In this document: piece after piece, positions 7,419 to 15,345 of the stretch | Position numbering within the stretch: the stretch's first letter is position 1 | Layout of the letters: each line of letters begins with the position of its first letter | Made by a program: the position numbers and the translations under genes | The notes under the pieces: model-generated | Seen by the model: only the letters and a program-made list of their open reading frames with translations | Database searches by the model: none | Told to the model about the DNA's origin: nothing | Assembly (NCBI GenBank): GCA_002400675.1 | Contig: NVQY01000005.1 | Location: 10,016 to 32,044 of the forward strand | Reading direction: 5' to 3' | DNA: 22,029 bases | Source: Paracoccaceae bacterium | GTDB taxonomy: Bacteria; Pseudomonadota; Alphaproteobacteria; Rhodobacterales; Rhodobacteraceae

Positions 7419-7433
7419 ACCCCTTTGCCTATC

Positions 7434-8576
7434 TCACCCGCGCCAGATCCACCCGCCGCCCAGAATACGACTGCCGCCCGATTCGTAGAACACACAAGCC
7501 TGCCCCGGCGACACTCCTTCTTCGGGGGTCAGCAACTCAACCTCGGCGGTGCCATCCGCGTGGGGGCGCAGGATCGCCTCGCGTGCAGGGCGAGTGGAAC
7601 GCACCTTGACCATCACCGGCCATTCCGTGCGGCTGCTTAGTGCGTCATCCCCCAGCCAGTTGATTTCCCGCACCGGAATGATCCGCGTGGCCAGCATGTC
7701 CTTTGGTCCGACGATCACCTGTTTGGCGTCAACGTCCAGCCGCACCACATACAAAGGATCCGCCAACCCGCCGATGCCCAGTCCCCGCCGCTGACCTATG
7801 GTATAATGAATGACCCCGTCGTGTTTGCCCAGAACCCGCCCGTCCGCATGCACGATCTGCCCTGATTCGCCGGCACCGGGGCGCAATTTCTCGATTACGG
7901 ACGCATAATCGCCGTTTGGTACAAAACAAATGTCCTGACTGTCGGGTTTATCCGCCACCGCCAGCCCAAATTGCGCCGCCAACGCGCGGGTGGCATCCTT
8001 GGACGGCAAATGGCCCAGCGGAAACCGCAGATACTCCAGCTGATCCGGGGTGGTCGAAAACAGAAAATACGACTGATCGCGATTGGCATCAGCAGCAGAG
8101 TGCAATTCCGGCCCATTCGCGCCGATCTTGCGCTGAATATAATGCCCGGTGGCCATGCAATCGGCCTCAAGATCACGTGCAGTCTGCATCAGATCCTTGA
8201 ACTTCACCCGCTCATTACAGCGGATACAAGGTACCGGCGTGGCCCCGGCCAGATAGCTGTCAGCAAATTCATCAATCACCGCATCCTTGAAAATGTTTTC
8301 ATAATCAAGCACATAATGTGGAAACCCGCGTTCCTCGGCGACCCGGCGTGCATCATGAATGTCGATGCCGGCACAGCACGCACCCTTTTTCGACAACGCC
8401 GCGCCATGGTCATACAGCTGCAACGTCACCCCAACCACGTCATAGCCCTGATCGGCCAGCATGGCGGCGACCACGGAACTGTCCACGCCCCCGGACATGG
8501 CCACGACCACGCGGGTTTCGGACGGTGGTTTGGCAAAGCCAAGCGAATTCAATGGGGTGTCGGTATCAAGCGCCAT
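7434..8576 (-). CDS. mnmA: tRNA-specific 2-thiouridylase MnmA
   Basis: MnmA uses ATP and a relayed persulfide sulfur to make 2-thiouridine at wobble position 34 of tRNA-Lys, -Glu and -Gln. From the chosen start the protein has 380 residues. The PP-loop ATP-binding motif SGGVDSS is at 28-34, the PCIRCN motif with the first catalytic Cys region at 116-121, and the DSQDICFV motif with the second catalytic Cys at 212-219 (Cys217). The ATGHY tRNA-binding region (142-146) and a C-terminal beta-barrel with GQRRGLG and SPGQACVFY motifs complete the family. The ATG at 8576 has a perfect AAGGAG ribosome binding site (complement of 8585-8590). The in-frame upstream extension to 8642 is rejected. The gene is divergent from sciP. 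Confidence 0.96.
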   Translation of the reverse strand: MALDTDTPLNSLGFAKPPSETRVVVAMSGGVDSSVVAAMLADQGYDVVGVTLQLYDHGAALSKKGACCAGIDIHDARRVAEERGFPHYVLDYENIFKDAVIDEFADSYLAGATPVPCIRCNERVKFKDLMQTARDLEADCMATGHYIQRKIGANGPELHSAADANRDQSYFLFSTTPDQLEYLRFPLGHLPSKDATRALAAQFGLAVADKPDSQDICFVPNGDYASVIEKLRPGAGESGQIVHADGRVLGKHDGVIHYTIGQRRGLGIGGLADPLYVVRLDVDAKQVIVGPKDMLATRIIPVREINWLGDDALSSRTEWPVMVKVRSTRPAREAILRPHADGTAEVELLTPEEGVSPGQACVFYESGGSRILGGGWIWRG

Positions 8577-8710
8577 GTCGGCGACTCCTTGGGTGATTTG
8601 GGAAGGCCGTTCAGAATATAGGAAAATACGAACTATCCACAAGGGGTGGTTTCATTGCCCGTTAAGGCCATTGCCCCACAATCCCCCTTGTCATGCGAAG
8701 GAACAAGGCA
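8577..8710. promoter_or_regulatory. Divergent mnmA/sciP promoter region
   Basis: This 134-nt spacer must drive mnmA to the left and sciP to the right. A weak CtrA-like site, TTCA-N7-TTAAG, lies at 8651-8666, about 45 nt before the sciP start. One half-site deviates from the TTAA consensus, so I rate it only as possible. In Caulobacter sciP is itself CtrA-activated, which makes the position suggestive. Confidence 0.3.
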
Positions 8711-9004
8711 ATGTTTTTGAAAAAAGTGGACGGCCCGCGGGCCGTGACCCTGGCCGACGGGACGGTGATGACCCGCGCCGATCTGCCGCCTGCGACAACC
8801 CAGCGATGGGTTGCCTCGCGCAAGGCGGCGGTGGTGCGGGGGGTTGTGTATGGGTTGATCACGCAGTCGGACGCGCTGCGACGATACGGATTAAGCGAGG
8901 AAGAGTTTCAGGGGTGGGTTGGTGCCGTCGCTGACCACGGAATCGACGCTTTGAAGGCAACTGCGGTTAAAAAGTATCGACAACCTAAGGGAGAGTCTCC
9001 ATAA
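8711..9004 (+). CDS. sciP: SciP, CtrA-inhibiting DUF1153 protein
   Basis: SciP is a small alphaproteobacterial helix-turn-helix protein (DUF1153) that binds CtrA and blocks its activation of promoters, including ctrA itself. This 97-residue protein has the hallmarks: the GPRAVTLADGT start, the RADLPP segment (residues 23-28), the TQRWVASRKA helix and the YGLS-EEFQGW region, ending in a KKYRQ tail. The ATG at 8711 is preferred because it follows AAGGAA (8698-8703) and matches the usual N-terminus (MFLKKVDGPR). The start at 8693 would add six residues. It lies 83 nt upstream of ctrA in the same direction, the order seen in Rhodobacteraceae. Its last codons overlap a GANTC site. Confidence 0.9.
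   Translation: MFLKKVDGPRAVTLADGTVMTRADLPPATTQRWVASRKAAVVRGVVYGLITQSDALRRYGLSEEEFQGWVGAVADHGIDALKATAVKKYRQPKGESP
8940..8944. promoter_or_regulatory. GANTC site (GAATC) upstream of ctrA
   Basis: GAATC matches the CcrM methylation motif GANTC of alphaproteobacteria. It is inside the sciP coding sequence, about 145 nt before the ctrA start. With the GAGTC at 8993 it could let methylation state or GcrA influence ctrA transcription, as known for Caulobacter ctrA. A five-base motif can occur by chance. Confidence 0.35.
8993..8997. promoter_or_regulatory. GANTC site (GAGTC) upstream of ctrA
   Basis: GAGTC lies at the very end of sciP, 19 nt before the CtrA-type box and about 91 nt before the ctrA ATG. 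It fits the CcrM motif GANTC. Its position matches the idea of methylation-sensitive ctrA transcription, but function is inferred only from analogy with Caulobacter. Confidence 0.4.
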
Positions 9005-9015
9005 TCTTACTCATG

Positions 9016-9051
9016 GTAACGCTGGGTTAACCTTTATTGGTCAAGGTTAAC
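9016..9051 (+). promoter_or_regulatory. CtrA box and inverted half-sites in ctrA promoter
   Basis: GTAA-N7-TTAAC (9016-9031) matches the CtrA consensus TTAA-N7-TTAAC with one mismatch. The second half-site is also the left arm of a perfect inverted repeat, GTTAACC (9026-9032) and GGTTAAC (9045-9051), separated by 12 nt. The element ends 36 nt before the ctrA ATG. It is the natural place for CtrA autoregulation and SciP restraint. The inverted TTAAC copy could be a second CtrA or SciP contact. Confidence 0.65.
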
Positions 9052-9087
9052 GCAAATGGGATCAAAGTAACGGCGGAGATAGAAAAA

Positions 9088-9810
9088 ATGCGTGTATTAC
9101 TGGTCGAGGATGACCCGACAACCTCAAAAAGCATTGAACTGATGCTGACCCATGCCAACCTGAACGTCTATGCGACGGATCTGGGGGAAGAAGGCATAGA
9201 TCTGGCCAAGCTCTATGATTACGATCTGATCCTGCTGGATCTGAACCTGCCGGACATGAATGGACACGAGGTGCTGCGACAGTTGCGACTGGCGCGCATT
9301 GAAACGCCTATTCTGATCCTGTCAGGGGCGGATGATACCGAAAGCAAGATCAAGGGATTTGGCTTTGGTGCCGATGATTACCTGACCAAACCGTTCCACC
9401 GTGAAGAACTGGTGGCACGTATTCATGCGATCATCCGCCGTTCAAAAGGTCATTCGCAATCGGTCATCCACACGGGCAAGATTGCCGTGAATCTGGATGC
9501 CAAGACGGTTGATGTGGACGGGTTGGCAGTGCATCTGACCGGCAAGGAATATCAGATGCTGGAATTGCTGAGCCTGCGCAAGGGCACGACCCTGACCAAG
9601 GAAATGTTCCTGAACCATCTGTATGGCGGCATGGATGAACCGGAACTTAAGATCATCGACGTGTTCATTTGCAAGCTGCGCAAGAAACTGAACACGGCGA
9701 CGGGCGGCGAAAACTACATCGAAACGGTGTGGGGACGTGGCTATGTGTTGCGTGAACCGCACCCGGATCATCTGGACAATGACACCCCCCGCATTGCCGT
9801 CGGGGCCTGA
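9088..9810 (+). CDS. ctrA: CtrA, cell-cycle response regulator
   Basis: CtrA is the OmpR-type response regulator that controls cell cycle, motility, gene-transfer agents and related traits in alphaproteobacteria. The 240-residue protein has a receiver domain with the acidic pair in VEDDP (Glu7, Asp8, Asp9), the phosphoacceptor Asp51 in LLDLNLPD, the SGADD switch and the conserved Lys in YLTKPF. The winged-helix DNA-binding domain is characteristic of Ctr[21 protein letters not shown] followed by [13 protein letters not shown] and the recognition helix ending CKLRKKL. The ATG at 9088 has GGAGA at 9-nt spacing; an in-frame TTG at 9037 would add 17 non-family residues. The C-terminal tail beyond YVLREP is short and charged. 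CtrA is normally phosphorylated by the CckA-ChpT pathway, which is not in this window. Confidence 0.97.
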   Translation: MRVLLVEDDPTTSKSIELMLTHANLNVYATDLGEEGIDLAKLYDYDLILLDLNLPDMNGHEVLRQLRLARIETPILILSGADDTESKIKGFGFGADDYLTKPFHREELVARIHAIIRRSKGHSQSVIHTGKIAVNLDAKTVDVDGLAVHLTGKEYQMLELLSLRKGTTLTKEMFLNHLYGGMDEPELKIIDVFICKLRKKLNTATGGENYIETVWGRGYVLREPHPDHLDNDTPRIAVGA

Positions 9811-9825
9811 CGCGGACGTTATCGA

Positions 9826-9857
9826 CCTGTGCCACAGGGGCTGACACAGCTTGTCAG
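9826..9857 (+). terminator. Two small hairpins after ctrA
   Basis: CCTGT/ACAGG with a 3-nt loop (9826-9838) and CTGACA/TGTCAG with a 5-nt loop (9841-9857) follow the ctrA stop closely and reach the stop codon of the convergent gene. There are no T-runs. They are candidates for the transcription end between two convergent genes, but weak ones. Confidence 0.35.
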
Positions 9858-11218
9858 ATCTGCGGCGCAGGGTTCAGGCTTTGCTGATGGCTTTCCAGAT
9901 CAAAGCCCAGTCGCGTTGTCAGTTGCACCAGATGCGCGGTGGTGCCGGCTTGGGTTTTCTGCAACAGGTTGGCGCGGTGAAACTCTACCGTTTTGGGGCT
10001 GATGCCCAGGTCCTCTGCAATCGCCTTTGAGCCATGGCCGTTACAGATCAGACACAGAACTTCGCGTTCCCGCCGGGTCAGGCTGTTGAACTTTGCCCGA
10101 ACCGCTTGGGTCTCTGCTGTGTCGGGCGCATCGCCCGGTGCGGTCCTGACCGGAATACGCCGCAAGATCAGTAACAGAGTTGCCCCGACAAACAGGCTTA
10201 GCAGGATACCAAGGGCAAACGCCGTCAGCACCGGGTTCTGCGACACCCACCCTACCGGAGATTTCGCGCCGCGTGGGCGGGCCTGAAAATCAGTCAGTAG
10301 TTGGCGAACACCTCCGTAAGACAATGGTGTTGACCATATGTCCAACAGCCCGAACTGCGCGCGAATTTGCGGGTTCTGGGTGTTCAGCAAGGCAAGGCTC
10401 ACATTTTCACGCAGAAGTTTGTCGATCCACGGCAGCGCCAGAAATGGCCACTCGGGGTACAGATGGCCGGTGACCAGATAGGGGTAGTCCGGTTGCGATT
10501 TGCTGTCGAGAACCTCGAAATCTGCGAGGTCAATGCGCCCTTCCGCCTGAAGTTTTTCCAGCAACCCACTGCGGATCACCCCCGCATCCATGTCGCCATT
10601 GAACACCGAGGTGACAATGGCATCCTGCGGAAAGCCCATGAAATGAATGGTGTCCAGATCGGTAAACGCATCAATCCCCTGACGGCGCAATTCGTCCCAC
10701 GCCACCTGAAACCCGCCAAAGGCCTCAGGGCTGACAGCGGCCAGACTTTTGCCTTTCAGATCGCCGATGGTGCGAATGCCCGACCCTTTTCGGGTGAAAA
10801 TGGCGGTGCCAAAGGTCAGCAGGCCGGGCGGTTCCCGGGACCCAAGCCGCTCGCGGGTGGCCAGCGCGCTTAGCGGGTGATCCTTGGCCAGCACCACGAA
10901 ATGACCGGGATTGGTGACCAGAAAATCTATCCGCTTGGCTTTGATCATCTCGGGTGCCGATACCAGAGTGATCGGCACGATCTCAAACGTCCAGCCCGGC
11001 ACCGATTGCGACAGGTATACCCCCAGATTGCGCCAGTTATCCTCGGCGGATTGCGCGCCGCGAAATGCCAGAACGCCGATGCGCGTGACCCTGTCAGCCC
11101 CTTGCGCCAAAGCGCCTAACGGCCAGTGCGCCAGCACGATCCAGACCAATATTCCCCAAATTCCGTGGCGCACCGATTTCCCCCATCGCAGCGAGTTGCC
11201 GCCCAACCTGATCTTCAT
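9854..11218 (-). CDS. TtrS/PhnD-type periplasmic sensor fused to LuxR-type DNA-binding domain
   Basis: This 454-residue protein appears to be a membrane-bound one-component regulator. A hydrophobic signal anchor or signal peptide (about 19-38, ending GALAQG) precedes a periplasmic PhnD-like substrate-binding domain (about 43-310). Its motifs resemble those I know from the tetrathionate sensor kinase TtrS: RIGVLAFRG (46-54), FLVTNPGHF (99-107), AFGGF (166-170), FMGFPQDA (193-200) and LYPEWPFLALP (253-263). A clear transmembrane helix follows (about 328-354, ending in ILRR). The C-terminus is a GerE/LuxR helix-turn-helix (about 378-440: LTRREREVLCL, then GISPKTVEFHRANLLQK). No histidine kinase, ATPase or receiver domain is visible between them. 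The start has AGGAT upstream. The gene follows the hydrolase gene by 38 nt and converges with ctrA. Ligand and targets are unknown. Confidence 0.85.
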   Translation of the reverse strand: MKIRLGGNSLRWGKSVRHGIWGILVWIVLAHWPLGALAQGADRVTRIGVLAFRGAQSAEDNWRNLGVYLSQSVPGWTFEIVPITLVSAPEMIKAKRIDFLVTNPGHFVVLAKDHPLSALATRERLGSREPPGLLTFGTAIFTRKGSGIRTIGDLKGKSLAAVSPEAFGGFQVAWDELRRQGIDAFTDLDTIHFMGFPQDAIVTSVFNGDMDAGVIRSGLLEKLQAEGRIDLADFEVLDSKSQPDYPYLVTGHLYPEWPFLALPWIDKLLRENVSLALLNTQNPQIRAQFGLLDIWSTPLSYGGVRQLLTDFQARPRGAKSPVGWVSQNPVLTAFALGILLSLFVGATLLLILRRIPVRTAPGDAPDTAETQAVRAKFNSLTRREREVLCLICNGHGSKAIAEDLGISPKTVEFHRANLLQKTQAGTTAHLVQLTTRLGFDLESHQQSLNPAPQI

Positions 11219-11256
11219 GTTAGGCGATCCTACCCCATTTTGTCAGGGGGCGGGTG

Positions 11257-12474
11257 CTATTTGGTGTCCGGGACCAGCGCGGCGCGGATCGTGTCGATGG
11301 CGCGAAACGTATCCAGCGTGAATTGATAGATCAGATAATCCGGCCAGCTCGACAGTTTTACCACCATCAGATCACTGGCGCGGTCCACATAGATCAACTG
11401 CCCGAACACGCCGCGCGCGGCAATGTCGCCGCGGGCGTTGTCGCGTATCCACCAAAAATTCCGATAGGCCCCGTCCGGCGTCACGTCAGTGTAGGGCGCG
11501 CCGAATTTCTCGGCCTCGCCCCGCCCGGTGCCGGCGATCCAGCTGTGCGGCACCACGCCCGATTTCGGCTCAAGAAACAACCGGCCAAACCGCGCGTAGT
11601 CGCGCAAAGTCGCGTTGAAACCGCCATCGGCAAGGGCGGTTCCGGCGCGATCAATGGTAAAGAACCCGTCGCGCTGTGCCCCCATCGGTTGCCAGATTTC
11701 CCGGCTCACCAGTTCGGCTAGCGGCGTGCCCGTCACCCGTTCCAGCACCCATGCGGCCACATCGGTTTCGATTGAGCGGTATTCAAATTGCTGCCCGTGC
11801 GGGCGCTGTTTGGGCAGGGTCAGGATCACATCGCGGATCGACTGATAGGGGGCCCCCGGCGCGGCAGGCCGCCAGCCCGCGGCCACGTCAATCCGGGTCA
11901 TGTCCGACTCCGGGGCACCATAGTCTTCGACAAACCGAACCCCCGACTGCATGTTCAGCACATGGGTCAGAGTGGCATCACCGTACCCGCACGCCGCCAG
12001 TTCCGGCACATAGACCTGCATTGGCGCGTCAAGATCGACGATTCCGCGCCCGTTCAGGATGCCCGCCACCGCGCCGACAACCGACTTGGCCACCGATTGC
12101 GACAGATGCGGGGTTTCAGGGGCCATGTCATTATAATAGCTTTCGTGGCGGATTTTTCCGCCCTGATAGACCAACAACGCATCTGTATAAGTCTCGTCCA
12201 GAAACTGCGCGATGGTGCGGTTTTCCCCGGCGGTGTTGGTGAAATTCAGCTCAAGCAGCGCCACCTCGTCCGTATCAAACGCGGAAACCGGCCCGGTGCC
12301 GCGATACACATCCACCGTGGGAAACAAAGAGCGCATGTTCTGAAACGACCAGCGATTAAAGGGGGGTAAATCCCAATTATCGCCACTGGGCTGCTTTTCC
12401 GGTGGCGGTGGAAACCCGGCCATGATGCCCAGTTCGCGCGCGGTCTTTGGGCGGATGTGATTCCAGGTTTTCAT
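11257..12474 (-). CDS. Beta-lactamase-fold serine hydrolase (NylB-like)
   Basis: This protein of 405 residues belongs to the serine beta-lactamase/penicillin-binding fold, class C-related type, and resembles 6-aminohexanoate-oligomer hydrolase (NylB) and esterases. The catalytic SxxK motif is SVAK (127-130) in LSQSVAKSVVG. The second motif is FEYRSIETD, with the likely general-base Tyr at about 232. GARGVFGQ near 352-359 occupies the position of the third motif. No signal peptide is visible, so it is likely cytosolic, unlike true beta-lactamases. The ATG at 12474 is chosen over an in-frame TTG at 12486; both have weak ribosome binding sites. It lies downstream of the pot genes, separated by a hairpin, and 38 nt before the sensor-LuxR gene. 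An amidase or esterase acting on an imported compound is plausible but unproven. Confidence 0.8.
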   Translation of the reverse strand: MKTWNHIRPKTARELGIMAGFPPPPEKQPSGDNWDLPPFNRWSFQNMRSLFPTVDVYRGTGPVSAFDTDEVALLELNFTNTAGENRTIAQFLDETYTDALLVYQGGKIRHESYYNDMAPETPHLSQSVAKSVVGAVAGILNGRGIVDLDAPMQVYVPELAACGYGDATLTHVLNMQSGVRFVEDYGAPESDMTRIDVAAGWRPAAPGAPYQSIRDVILTLPKQRPHGQQFEYRSIETDVAAWVLERVTGTPLAELVSREIWQPMGAQRDGFFTIDRAGTALADGGFNATLRDYARFGRLFLEPKSGVVPHSWIAGTGRGEAEKFGAPYTDVTPDGAYRNFWWIRDNARGDIAARGVFGQLIYVDRASDLMVVKLSSWPDYLIYQFTLDTFRAIDTIRAALVPDTK

Positions 12475-12501
12475 GGGTTTATCCAAAAGTTCGAAAGGAA
12501 T

Positions 12502-12529
12502 GCCAGAGGGCGCAGGCGCACCCTCTGGC
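12502..12529 (-). terminator. Strong hairpin after potF-like gene
   Basis: A perfect 9-bp stem GCCAGAGGG/CCCTCTGGC encloses a loop that can itself pair as GCGC/GCGC with a bulge. It lies between the pot operon and the hydrolase gene. On the minus strand it is followed by CATTCCTTTC, a weak T-rich tail, so partial termination is likely and read-through into the hydrolase is possible. Confidence 0.65.
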
Positions 12530-12536
12530 GGGTGTG

Positions 12537-13568
12537 TTACTGCTTTAGCTTGGTCCAGATCTTGTTGTAGAAATCCACAACTTCCTGATTGCAGGGTGGC
12601 ACGAAATCAGGGGCCGGCGCGTCTGCCGGCATGACGATTTCAGGGGCCGATCCCAGTTCCGGCTTCATGAAGGGGGCCGATCCGGTGATGCCGTTAGCGT
12701 AGCTGGCAAAGTTGGAAATCAGCGCCGCGTTTTCCGGGTCCATGATGAAGTTCACGAACAATTTGGCATTTTCCAGATTGGGCGCGCCTTTCAGAACCGC
12801 TACGTTGTCCATCCAGCCGGTAAAGCCCTCTTTGGGATAGGCATAGACCAGGCTTGGCCGCTGTGCGCGTGCCCGCATCGACGCGCCATTCCAGTTTTGT
12901 GACAGGTCCACATCGCCCGAGGTCAGTTTTTCGATGGTGGAATAATCCATTGTGCGCCAGTCGGCCTTGGCCCGGATCAGCAACTCGGTCAGTGCCTTCA
13001 ACTCTTCCCTGTTCGAGTTGCAGCGATCATAGCCAAGATAGCGCAGACCTGCATTGATCACATCGTTCATGTCGTTCAACATGTTGATGCGCCCTTTAAG
13101 TTCAGGCGGCGCATCAAAGATCAGCGCAAGGGTGTTGATGTCGCCCTTGTAAACCTCGCTGTCGACGACAAACGACGTGGTGCCCCACTGCCACGGCACC
13201 GAATACGAGCGGCCCGGATCCCAATAGACGTCAACCCATTTGGGATCGACATTGCCAAAGTTCTCCATGGTGTTGGGGTCGATTTTTTCCAGCAGACCCT
13301 GTTCGATCATGATTGAAATCATGTAATCGCCCGGCACCACGATGTCGTAACCTGTGTTGCCCTGCTTGACCTTGGCCAGCATCGTTTCGTTGGAATCGTA
13401 GCCGTCTATTGTCACTTTGATATCAAAGGCTTCTTCGAACTTGGTGATCAATTCGGGGCTGGTGTAATTGCCCCAGTTATAGATGTTGAGCGTCCCCTCG
13501 GCGAGCGCGACACTGCCCGACATGGCAAGCCCAAGGGCCAGTCCGGTGCTGATGATTTTGGTCTTCAT
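12537..13568 (-). CDS. potF: Polyamine-type ABC transporter substrate-binding protein
   Basis: This is a PotD/PotF-family periplasmic binding protein (343 residues). The signal peptide runs to ALA|EG near residue 23. The mature protein opens with LNIYNWGNYTSPELI, the diagnostic start of the family. Pocket motifs include SVPWQWGTT (123-131), the TSGDVDLSQNWNG segment (217-228) and GWMDN (251-255), whose Trp and Asp correspond to the polyamine-contacting Trp/Asp pair of the E. coli proteins. Conserved pocket residues support binding of a polyamine or similar amine, but the exact ligand cannot be read. The start codon has an excellent AGGAGG ribosome binding site. It is the last gene of a potA-B-C-F order with a 27-nt gap to the permease, and a hairpin follows. 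Confidence 0.88.
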   Translation of the reverse strand: MKTKIISTGLALGLAMSGSVALAEGTLNIYNWGNYTSPELITKFEEAFDIKVTIDGYDSNETMLAKVKQGNTGYDIVVPGDYMISIMIEQGLLEKIDPNTMENFGNVDPKWVDVYWDPGRSYSVPWQWGTTSFVVDSEVYKGDINTLALIFDAPPELKGRINMLNDMNDVINAGLRYLGYDRCNSNREELKALTELLIRAKADWRTMDYSTIEKLTSGDVDLSQNWNGASMRARAQRPSLVYAYPKEGFTGWMDNVAVLKGAPNLENAKLFVNFIMDPENAALISNFASYANGITGSAPFMKPELGSAPEIVMPADAPAPDFVPPCNQEVVDFYNKIWTKLKQ

Positions 13569-13595
13569 GGTATCCTCCTGAAGGTGGTTTAGTGA

Positions 13596-14399
13596 CTATT
13601 TCGTCCGTTTCTTCTGAACGAGGAAAAAGATCGCGACGAAGACGATCGAAGCGACCAGCAATATAGTGGAAACAGCGTTGATTTCCGGGGTGATGCCGCG
13701 CCGGATTGCGCCAAGGATAAAGATCGGCAGGGTGGTTTCACCCGGTCCGGCCACCATCAGTGTGATGATCACATCGTCCAGCGACACCACAAAAGCCAGC
13801 ATCGCTCCGGCGACGATTCCGGGGATCAACAGGGGGAACGTTACCTTCCAGAATACCTTTGTTGGCGGCGCATACAGGTCCGCCGCCGCCTGTTCCAGCG
13901 TCAGGGTCATGTCCTCAAGTCGCGCGCGGATCGGCATATAGGCAAACGGAATGGTGAACACGGTGTGCGCCAGCATCAGGTAGCCGATGCCAGTCACGCC
14001 GGTCAGTTGCTTGATCAGCGCAAACAGCGACAAGGACGCGATGGCGGTGACGATTTCCGGGATCATCAGCGGCTGATTGATCACCGCATAGGCCAGATAC
14101 ATGCCCTTATAGGGTTTGGTTCTGGTGGTGGCGAGGGCAGCCATGGTGGCGAATATCGTGCCAAAAAACGCCGAGACAAAGGCCAGTTTCAACGAAATCG
14201 CTGTGGCCGCGCGGATACCGTCATTGTCGAATGCCTCGTAATACCAGCGCAGGGAAAACTCGGTCCATTTCACCACCGACCGGTTGTCGTTGAACGAAAA
14301 CACCACCAGCATCAGGATCGGCGCGTATAGCGCGAACAGGCAGAACCACGCGATTTCGCTGAACCCGGTCTGGCGGCGCAGGTCAAATCGTTTAGCCAT
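13596..14399 (-). CDS. potC: Polyamine-type ABC transporter permease (PotC-like)
   Basis: This 267-residue inner-membrane permease has about six hydrophobic helices and the BPD_transp_1 EAA loop, seen as LEQAAADLYAPP followed by FPLLIPGIVAG, where it couples to the ATPase. The N-terminal segment with ILMLVVFSFNDN is typical of PotC/PotI proteins. The ATG at 14399 is chosen because it has an AAGGGGG-like ribosome binding site and overlaps the potB stop by 8 nt, a usual coupling arrangement. An upstream ATG at 14429 would extend 30 nt further into potB. With PotB it forms the heterodimeric channel. Confidence 0.88.
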   Translation of the reverse strand: MAKRFDLRRQTGFSEIAWFCLFALYAPILMLVVFSFNDNRSVVKWTEFSLRWYYEAFDNDGIRAATAISLKLAFVSAFFGTIFATMAALATTRTKPYKGMYLAYAVINQPLMIPEIVTAIASLSLFALIKQLTGVTGIGYLMLAHTVFTIPFAYMPIRARLEDMTLTLEQAAADLYAPPTKVFWKVTFPLLIPGIVAGAMLAFVVSLDDVIITLMVAGPGETTLPIFILGAIRRGITPEINAVSTILLVASIVFVAIFFLVQKKRTK

Positions 14400-15345
14400 G
14401 TCGCGCCCCCTTTGCGCCGTGGCGCACATAAAGCAGCAGGGCCAGCATCACCACCGCCATCAGGATCAGTGCTGCGGCCGAGCCAAACGGCCAGTTGCGC
14501 GACGATCCGAACTGAATGGCGATCAGATTGCCGATCATCAGTTTCTTGCCGCCGCCCAACAACTCCGGCGTGATGTAGGCACCAAGGCCGGGGATGAACA
14601 CAAGGATACAGCCCGCGACGATGCCCGGTTTGGCCAGTGGCAAAATGATCTTTGTCAGCACTTTGAAACGGCTGGCATAAAGGTCATAGGCGGCCTCTAT
14701 CAGGCGTAGATCCAGCTTTTCCAGGCTGGCGTATAGCGGCAGAACCATGAACGGCAGGTAGCTGTAGATCAGGCCGATGAACACGGCCGTGTCGGTGTAA
14801 AGGATGCTGATGGGCTTGTCGATTATCCCGGCATTCATTAGCGCAAGATTGATAACCCCTTGATCTCGAATGATTATCAACATCGCATAGGTGCGGATCA
14901 ACAGGTTGGTCCAGAATGGCAGGGTGATCAGGAACAGCCAGAAATTCCGCTGATGCGCCGGTTTTGAAGCGATGTAATAGGCGGTTGGAAACCCAAGGAT
15001 CAGCGCACCCAGCGTGGCCCCGAACGACAAGCCGATCGAGCGCGAAAAGATCGAGATATAGGCCCAGTTGGGTGAAAGGGTGTCATCGAAAATGTCGCGT
15101 TCGACAAAGAACTGCACATAGGCATCCAGTGAGAACACCCATTCAACCCCGCCGTAAGACCCCGGTTTCAGGAACGAATAGACCAGCGTGATCGACAGCG
15201 GCATCAGCCCGAACAACCCAATGATCACCAACCCCGGCAGCAACAGGTACAGGCGCGTATTGCGCTTGCGCCGGGCGTCGATCTGCCGGGCACGCGCCAG
15301 TTTCTGACTGTCTGAGGTGGGGGATATGTCGGCAGGGGCGACCAT
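14392..15345 (-). CDS. potB: Polyamine-type ABC transporter permease (PotB-like)
   Basis: This is the second permease of the importer (317 residues). A charged cytoplasmic N-terminus (about 30 residues) leads into LYLLLPGLVIIGLFGLMPL, the usual first helix. A large periplasmic loop follows (about 60-90), then five further helices. The EAA loop reads IEAAYDLYASRF followed by LPLAKPGIVAG. The LPFWTNLLIRTYA segment is a strong PotB/PotH signature. Its ATG overlaps the potA stop codon by one base (TGATG at 15343-15347), so the genes are translationally coupled. Confidence 0.9.
   Translation of the reverse strand: MVAPADISPTSDSQKLARARQIDARRKRNTRLYLLLPGLVIIGLFGLMPLSITLVYSFLKPGSYGGVEWVFSLDAYVQFFVERDIFDDTLSPNWAYISIFSRSIGLSFGATLGALILGFPTAYYIASKPAHQRNFWLFLITLPFWTNLLIRTYAMLIIIRDQGVINLALMNAGIIDKPISILYTDTAVFIGLIYSYLPFMVLPLYASLEKLDLRLIEAAYDLYASRFKVLTKIILPLAKPGIVAGCILVFIPGLGAYITPELLGGGKKLMIGNLIAIQFGSSRNWPFGSAAALILMAVVMLALLLYVRHGAKGARHG

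Noticed and set aside
7971..8621. 216-residue plus-strand frame opposite mnmA
   Set aside because: Antisense shadow of mnmA, which has complete PP-loop and Cys motifs and a perfect ribosome binding site.
8651..8666. TTCA-N7-TTAAG as a firm CtrA box for sciP
   Set aside because: One half-site deviates from consensus and such matches are frequent by chance; kept only as a weak note.
9037..9087. N-terminal extension of CtrA from a TTG
   Set aside because: CtrA proteins begin at MRVLLVEDD; the TTG lies inside the operator region and the ATG at 9088 has a well-spaced GGAGA.
11257..12474. True antibiotic beta-lactamase
   Set aside because: No signal peptide, and the YRS-type second motif and overall pattern fit NylB/esterase-like hydrolases rather than class C beta-lactamases.
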